Shown: in pieces, positions 59,863 to 64,000 of the stretch
Position numbering within the stretch: position 1 is the first letter of the stretch
How the letters are laid out: each line of letters begins with the position of its first letter
Assembly (NCBI GenBank): GCA_023262855.1
Contig: JALQYQ010000004.1
Span: 44,841 to 108,840, forward strand
DNA length: 64,000 nucleotides
From: Crocinitomicaceae bacterium
GTDB taxonomy: Bacteria > Bacteroidota > Bacteroidia > Flavobacteriales_D > Crocinitomicaceae
Reading direction: 5' to 3'
Notes under the pieces: model-generated
What the model saw: only the letters and a program-made list of their open reading frames with translations
Told to the model about the DNA's origin: nothing
Databases searched by the model: none
Translations under genes and position numbers: made by a program

Positions 59863-60441
59863 ATGAAACAGCTTTTTACCCTTAGTTTTATTGTTCTTTT
59901 TTTAAGTTCTTGCGGTACATTGCAGCAAGGCAGATTGCGCTTGGTTAAAGCGGAAAAACAAGAAATCGTTAGCGTTGAAAAGCAAGCTGTTCAAGCAGAT
60001 GTAACACCAACAAAAAGCATTGAGGCATCAGATCCAAGGCCAATAGAATTAAGACCCACGACTGAGCAAACGACAGATTTTAGCCCTGAATTGACTGAAG
60101 TGTCTCCTATTTCGAACATTCAGATTGAGTCAGGCGTTGATGATAGTTTAGACCAAGCCAACAATGACGATCAACTCGAAAAAGCATTGAATACAGAAAA
60201 AATGGCCACAAAAACAACAGGCCTTTTTGTTGGTGGGATCGTTACATCTATTATCCCCTTTCTCGGTTTAATTTTCTTTTTATTAGCCGTTACGAATTAT
60301 TTTGAAGTCAAAAAACAACGCTATAATACGATGAAAGGAGAGCGCTATTTACGAGCAAGTACGGTTCTTTTCATAATTGATGCTATTTTTCTTGCCTTCT
60401 TTATCTTCTTAATGGTCGCGTTCGTAATTGCTTTTCTTTAG
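59863..60441 (+). CDS. Lipoprotein with C-terminal membrane helices
   Basis: 192 residues. The lipobox is LSSC (MKQLFTLSFIVLFLSSC). A Gln/Glu-rich, low-complexity linker (residues ~30-110) leads to two membrane helices at about 120-143 and 165-190. The layout of a lipoprotein signal followed by late membrane helices matches those at 12602 and 46854, though the sequence between differs. Function is unknown. It follows mfd by 37 bases and lies before two glycosyltransferase genes on the same strand. Confidence 0.6.
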   Translation: MKQLFTLSFIVLFLSSCGTLQQGRLRLVKAEKQEIVSVEKQAVQADVTPTKSIEASDPRPIELRPTTEQTTDFSPELTEVSPISNIQIESGVDDSLDQANNDDQLEKALNTEKMATKTTGLFVGGIVTSIIPFLGLIFFLLAVTNYFEVKKQRYNTMKGERYLRASTVLFIIDAIFLAFFIFLMVAFVIAFL

Positions 60442-60485
60442 TCTGCAATCAAAGCTAGCTTCCATTAAATTTCTACCTTTGAACA

Positions 60486-61613
60486 ATGGCTAGAAAAAAA
60501 CGCGCAATTGTATCAGTAACCAATGATTTATACACCGATAATCGGGTGAATAAAATCTGTTTGTTTCTCGAAAAACAAGGTTATGACGTATTGCTAGTTG
60601 GTCGCCAGAAAAAAGACAGCATCGAATTACCCCCGCGTTCCTATCAAACCAAACGGTTTAAATTGGCCAAAGAAACAGGAGCAGAATTTTACGCACTTTA
60701 CAACCTCCGCCTTTTCTTTTTCTTGCTAACGAAACGTGCAAATTTATTGGTTTCGAATGATTTAGATACCTTGCTCGCCAATTATGCTGCTAGCAAGTTC
60801 AAACCAAACGCGCGCTTGGTGTACGATTCGCACGAGTATTTTACAGAAGTCCCAGAATTGATTCATCGTCCGCGAGTTCAAAAAGTGTGGGAAGCGATTG
60901 AAAGCTGGATTTTTCCAAAGCTAAAAACCGTTTATACAGTCAATGAATCCATTGCTCAACTGTACCATGAAAAGTACCGCAAAGAAATCAAAGTCGTTCG
61001 CAACATTTCTCCCCGTTTTCAGTTGGAAGTTTTGCCAAGCAAAGCTGATTTGAACATTCCAGAAAATGTGTTTTTGATTATTATTCAAGGAGCTGGAATC
61101 AATGTGGATCGCGGGGCGGAAGAAGCGATAGAGGCCATGAAATTACTTGATCATGCTTGCTTAATGATTGTTGGTGATGGTGATGTTGTGGCACAATTAA
61201 AAGAAAGCGTTCAGCACGAAGGATTGTCTGAAAAAGTGCGTTTTTATGGCAAACGTCCCTACGCTGAAATGATGGCATTTACGCAGCATGCCGATGTTGG
61301 ATTAACACTTGATAAACCGACGAATAAGAACTACTTGTTTTCACTTCCGAATAAAGTTTTTGATTACATCCATGCTTCAACTCCAATTGTAGCAACGGAT
61401 TTGGTGGAAATTAAACGCGTAATTGAAAAGCACGAAATCGGAACCATATTGCCTGAATTGACACCAGAGACTTTAGCAAACGCCATTCGCGATTTACAAG
61501 AAAATCCAGTTAAATTGGATCAAATAAAGGCCAATTGCAAGCTAGCCGCTGCAGTAGAAAATTGGGATAATGAACAACACGTTTTAGAAGAAATTTATCC
61601 AAAAGTTGACTAA
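60486..61613 (+). CDS. Glycosyltransferase, GT4-like
   Basis: 375 residues. A GT-B fold glycosyltransferase with an N-terminal acceptor domain (DNRVNKICLFLEKQGYDVLL, ARLVYDSHEYFTEVPEL) and a C-terminal donor domain (VRFYGKRPYAEMMAFTQHAD, FSLPNKVFDYIHASTPIVAT). This donor domain resembles the GT4 group (Glycos_transf_1) with the Glu-containing loop less obvious. It probably builds part of a surface polysaccharide or lipid-linked glycan. TACCTTTG at 60474-60481 lies before its ATG as a -7-like element. It overlaps the next glycosyltransferase gene by eight bases. Confidence 0.85.
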   Translation: MARKKRAIVSVTNDLYTDNRVNKICLFLEKQGYDVLLVGRQKKDSIELPPRSYQTKRFKLAKETGAEFYALYNLRLFFFLLTKRANLLVSNDLDTLLANYAASKFKPNARLVYDSHEYFTEVPELIHRPRVQKVWEAIESWIFPKLKTVYTVNESIAQLYHEKYRKEIKVVRNISPRFQLEVLPSKADLNIPENVFLIIIQGAGINVDRGAEEAIEAMKLLDHACLMIVGDGDVVAQLKESVQHEGLSEKVRFYGKRPYAEMMAFTQHADVGLTLDKPTNKNYLFSLPNKVFDYIHASTPIVATDLVEIKRVIEKHEIGTILPELTPETLANAIRDLQENPVKLDQIKANCKLAAAVENWDNEQHVLEEIYPKVD

Positions 61614-62739
61614 CGCAAGAGTACATATCATTTCATTTGATGTTCCCTATCCAGCGAATTACGGCGGAGTCATCGATGTTTATCATAAAATTCGTTGCTT
61701 AAAAAAACAAGGTGTTGATGTGATTTTACATTGCTTTGAATATGGGCGTGGTGAACAAGAAAAATTGAAGGAGTTGGCATTGGAAGTTCATTATTACAAG
61801 CGTTCAACGTCGATTCTTCAACAATTTTCTAAGATTCCATATATTGTTAAATCGCGCATTTCACACGAATTAAATGAACGCTTGTTGCAAGACAATTTTC
61901 CCATATTAATGGAAGGATTCCATACAACAGGAATCCTTTTAGACAAACGTTTCGCACAACGTCACACGATCTTTCGAGAAAGTAATATTGAACATGATTA
62001 CTATCGTGGATTGGCAAAAGCTGAACATAATTGGATCAAAAAGTGCTTTTTTTTGTTGGAAGCACGCAAACTAAAATCCTACGAAAAACACTTGGCGAAG
62101 GCACATCACATGCTAATCGTTTCACAAGAAGATACAAGCTATTTCGAAAGGCAATTTCCAACAAATAAAGTTAGTTATCTTCCAAGTTTTCATGCAAATG
62201 ATGCGTTGAATGTTTCCACAGCATCGGACAAAGATCCATACATTTTGTTTCATGGAAATTTGAGTGTGCAAGAAAATGTTGAGGCTTATTATTCCCTCGC
62301 GAATGCTGGCGTTTTTGAGTTACCTTTTCAATTCATCGTTGCTGGTTTGCATCCAAGTGAAACATTGATAAAGGACATTTCAGCTAAACCGAATGTACAA
62401 TTGGTCAATAGTCCAGAGGAAGATGTGATGACCGAATTAATTCAACACGCGCACATCCATTTATTGTTTACCAATCAACCAACTGGATTAAAATTGAAGC
62501 TGATCAATGTGCTTTACGCAGGAAAATTCATTGTTTGCAATCCACACATGTTGGCAGGAACGGGTGAATTAAAGCAATTGGTTTCAGTGGCCCAAACACC
62601 TTCTGATTTTAAGCAATTAATTGAAGATTTGATGCATAAATCATTCAATGAAGATGAATTACTCAAACGCAAAGAATGTTTAATTCCATTTGATAATGAG
62701 CAGAAAACGCTCCAATTGATTTCCATTATTAACACCTAA
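61606..62739 (+). CDS. Glycosyltransferase, GT4-like (second)
   Basis: 377 residues from a TTG start that overlaps the previous stop codon. The N-terminus ARVHIISFDVPYPANYGGVID is the nucleotide-sugar GT-B signature; a later IFRESNIEHDYYRGL and the C-terminal PTGLKLKLINVLYAGKFIVC match GT4-type enzymes. It is coupled to the preceding gene, so the two likely act in one glycan pathway. Acceptor and donor are not readable. No polysaccharide polymerase, flippase or transport gene is adjacent in the window. Confidence 0.85.
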   Translation: MTNARVHIISFDVPYPANYGGVIDVYHKIRCLKKQGVDVILHCFEYGRGEQEKLKELALEVHYYKRSTSILQQFSKIPYIVKSRISHELNERLLQDNFPILMEGFHTTGILLDKRFAQRHTIFRESNIEHDYYRGLAKAEHNWIKKCFFLLEARKLKSYEKHLAKAHHMLIVSQEDTSYFERQFPTNKVSYLPSFHANDALNVSTASDKDPYILFHGNLSVQENVEAYYSLANAGVFELPFQFIVAGLHPSETLIKDISAKPNVQLVNSPEEDVMTELIQHAHIHLLFTNQPTGLKLKLINVLYAGKFIVCNPHMLAGTGELKQLVSVAQTPSDFKQLIEDLMHKSFNEDELLKRKECLIPFDNEQKTLQLISIINT

Positions 62740-62748
62740 TTCAAGTTT

Positions 62749-64000
62749 ATGAAACCAATTCTTGTATTCGCGCTGATGTTACTTTCACAATTCGCTTTTG
62801 GCCAAATCAGTGGAACGTGGCATACCAGTTTTTCCGTGATGGGAAATTCAAACCGCTTGGATATCTTCGTCAATAACAACCCAATTAATCCTTCTGTTTT
62901 GGCAACGAATCCAGACAGTGATAAAACAAAAAATTTGCCAATGGATAAGGTGAAAATTACGGATTCTACCTTGTCGTTTTTATGGACTAAAACAGGGGTT
63001 TCTTTTGAAGGAACTTATTCAAAAACGGGAGATTCAATCGTTGGAGTCATGTCGCAAATGGACTATAAATGGGCTGTTACGTTTACGCGTCGTGTACAAG
63101 AAAAAATTGTTGCAAAGCGTCCGCAAGAACCAAAAGCACCTTTCGCTTATCCAGTTGAAGAACTATTGATAAAAAATGGAGAAAACACACTAGGAGCAAC
63201 CTTGACATTGCCGTTGAATGCTGGAACAAATTATCCGATTGTCGTTTTGGCTTCTGGATCGGGTGCGCAAGATCGCAACTGTGAATTGATGGGACATAAG
63301 TCCTTTTTAGTGATTGCAGATTATTTAGCTCGAAATGGAATCGGTTGTTTGCGTTTCGATGATCGCGGCGTTGGAAAAAGCACGGGTTCATTTCAAACTG
63401 CCAGTTTAGAGGATTTTGCTTCAGATGTAAATGCTTGCGTGAATTATCTTGTGCGTGATCAACGATTTGCGGGACATAAAATTGGCGTTGCAGGACATTC
63501 TGAAGGAGGAATGCATGCCTTGATTGCTGCAAGATCGAACAAGAAAATTCAGTTTGTCGTAGAATTAGCTTCTGTTGGAACATCCGGTGGTGAAGTCTTA
63601 GCAGAGCAAAACTATTTAGTTTACAAAGCAAGTGGAGGTTCGGAGGAAGTAGGTCGTTGGGCTGAAGAAACAATCAAAGGAATTTGTCCAATTCTAGCGG
63701 AAAATTCAGCTGAAAAAGCAGTAGAACCTTTGTCAAAGTACATTGAATCTCGTTATGCTGTTGCTCCAAAAGAATTTACTGTAATGACAACTCAAGCACA
63801 ATATCAAATGGGAATTATGATGATGTTGAACAATGATTGGGGGAGACAATTTTTAGCTTATCATGCTGCCGATTATTTGAAAAAGATGAAAATTCCAATT
63901 CTTGCAATTAACGGATCAAAAGACATACAAGTTCCACCAGTGAGTAATCAAGCAGGATTTGCGAAGAACTTTTCTAAGAAGAAACCTTCTAAAAAAGTTT
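62749..64000 (+). CDS. Secreted alpha/beta hydrolase (partial)
   Basis: 417 codons of a gene that runs off the right edge. A signal peptide ends near FAFGQ. A ~105-residue N-terminal domain is beta-rich (GTWHTSFSVMGNSNRLDIFV, then DSTLSFLWTKTGVSFEG); it is followed by a hydrolase core with oxyanion region ASGSGAQDRN, CLRFDDRGVGKSTG, nucleophile in VAGHSEGGMHAL, and acid in AINGSKDIQVPP. The catalytic His lies beyond the window. It is like Bacteroidota serine aminopeptidase/esterase-type secreted hydrolases. The substrate is unknown. It starts nine bases after the second glycosyltransferase. Confidence 0.8.
   Translation, partial: MKPILVFALMLLSQFAFGQISGTWHTSFSVMGNSNRLDIFVNNNPINPSVLATNPDSDKTKNLPMDKVKITDSTLSFLWTKTGVSFEGTYSKTGDSIVGVMSQMDYKWAVTFTRRVQEKIVAKRPQEPKAPFAYPVEELLIKNGENTLGATLTLPLNAGTNYPIVVLASGSGAQDRNCELMGHKSFLVIADYLARNGIGCLRFDDRGVGKSTGSFQTASLEDFASDVNACVNYLVRDQRFAGHKIGVAGHSEGGMHALIAARSNKKIQFVVELASVGTSGGEVLAEQNYLVYKASGGSEEVGRWAEETIKGICPILAENSAEKAVEPLSKYIESRYAVAPKEFTVMTTQAQYQMGIMMMLNNDWGRQFLAYHAADYLKKMKIPILAINGSKDIQVPPVSNQAGFAKNFSKKKPSKKV

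Noticed and set aside
1..64000. tRNA, rRNA or other known ncRNA genes
   Set aside because: I looked through the intergenic gaps for cloverleaf-like or rRNA sequence by eye and saw none; a covariance-model scan could not be run.

Overview
The window is chromosomal DNA of a Bacteroidota bacterium, most likely an aerobic, AT-rich member of the Flavobacteriales; Crocinitomicaceae or Fluviicola-like is my guess rather than something proven. The signs are type IX secretion sorting domains of type A and type B, many lipoproteins, promoters of the Bacteroidota form TTG-N17..23-TAnnTTTG in front of several genes, TTG and GTG starts with little Shine-Dalgarno sequence, and a kynurenine pathway. I saw no rRNA, tRNA, CRISPR array, prophage or intact insertion sequence.

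Layout. 1-6.2 kb: the 5' part of a DUF6029-like outer-membrane protein, a TlpA thioredoxin, a secreted T9SS protein, and a coupled trio of cysQ plus two Wzi/RemB-like beta-barrels. 6.3-7.9 kb: three ssb paralogues interrupted by an S23-type four-helix-bundle gene. 8-13.6 kb: MORN protein, HisKA_2 histidine kinase, lipoprotein hydrolase, ribE, an XRE regulator, and a run of small lipoprotein and membrane genes (TM2, DUF2752). 13.6-19.5 kb: housekeeping genes (metF, ispD, rsmA, DUF4286, yicC-gmk-nadD). 19.6-22.8 kb: a membrane glycosyltransferase-like protein and scoA-scoB.

22.8-31.1 kb is the cell-shape locus mreB-mreC-mreD-mrdA-rodA, read leftward and followed by a class A PBP gene. 31.2-39.1 kb: purH, an orphan response regulator, dCMP deaminase, a CtpA protease, a heme-motif protein with copper-monooxygenase-like features, and an unrecognised 535-residue membrane protein. 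39.2-42.7 kb: secreted proteins, an EamA transporter, a HigA-like antitoxin with what looks like the tail of its lost toxin, and an ArsC/Spx-like protein. 43.6-46.8 kb: kmo and kynU, split by a small gene bounded by inverted arrays of a 7-base repeat. 46.9-56.4 kb: lipoproteins, hemL, a glutamine transaminase-like/omega-amidase pair, a large T9SS protein, a repeat-rich spacer, a DedA-like protein and fbp. 56.5-64 kb: mfd, a lipoprotein, two glycosyltransferases and a partial secreted hydrolase.

Most genes are ordinary core metabolism and envelope biology. The most unusual parts are the four-helix-bundle cassette inside the kynurenine operon, with related heptanucleotide arrays elsewhere; the ssb/four-helix-bundle cluster; the decayed toxin-antitoxin pair; and the cytochrome-like/copper-monooxygenase-like T9SS protein.
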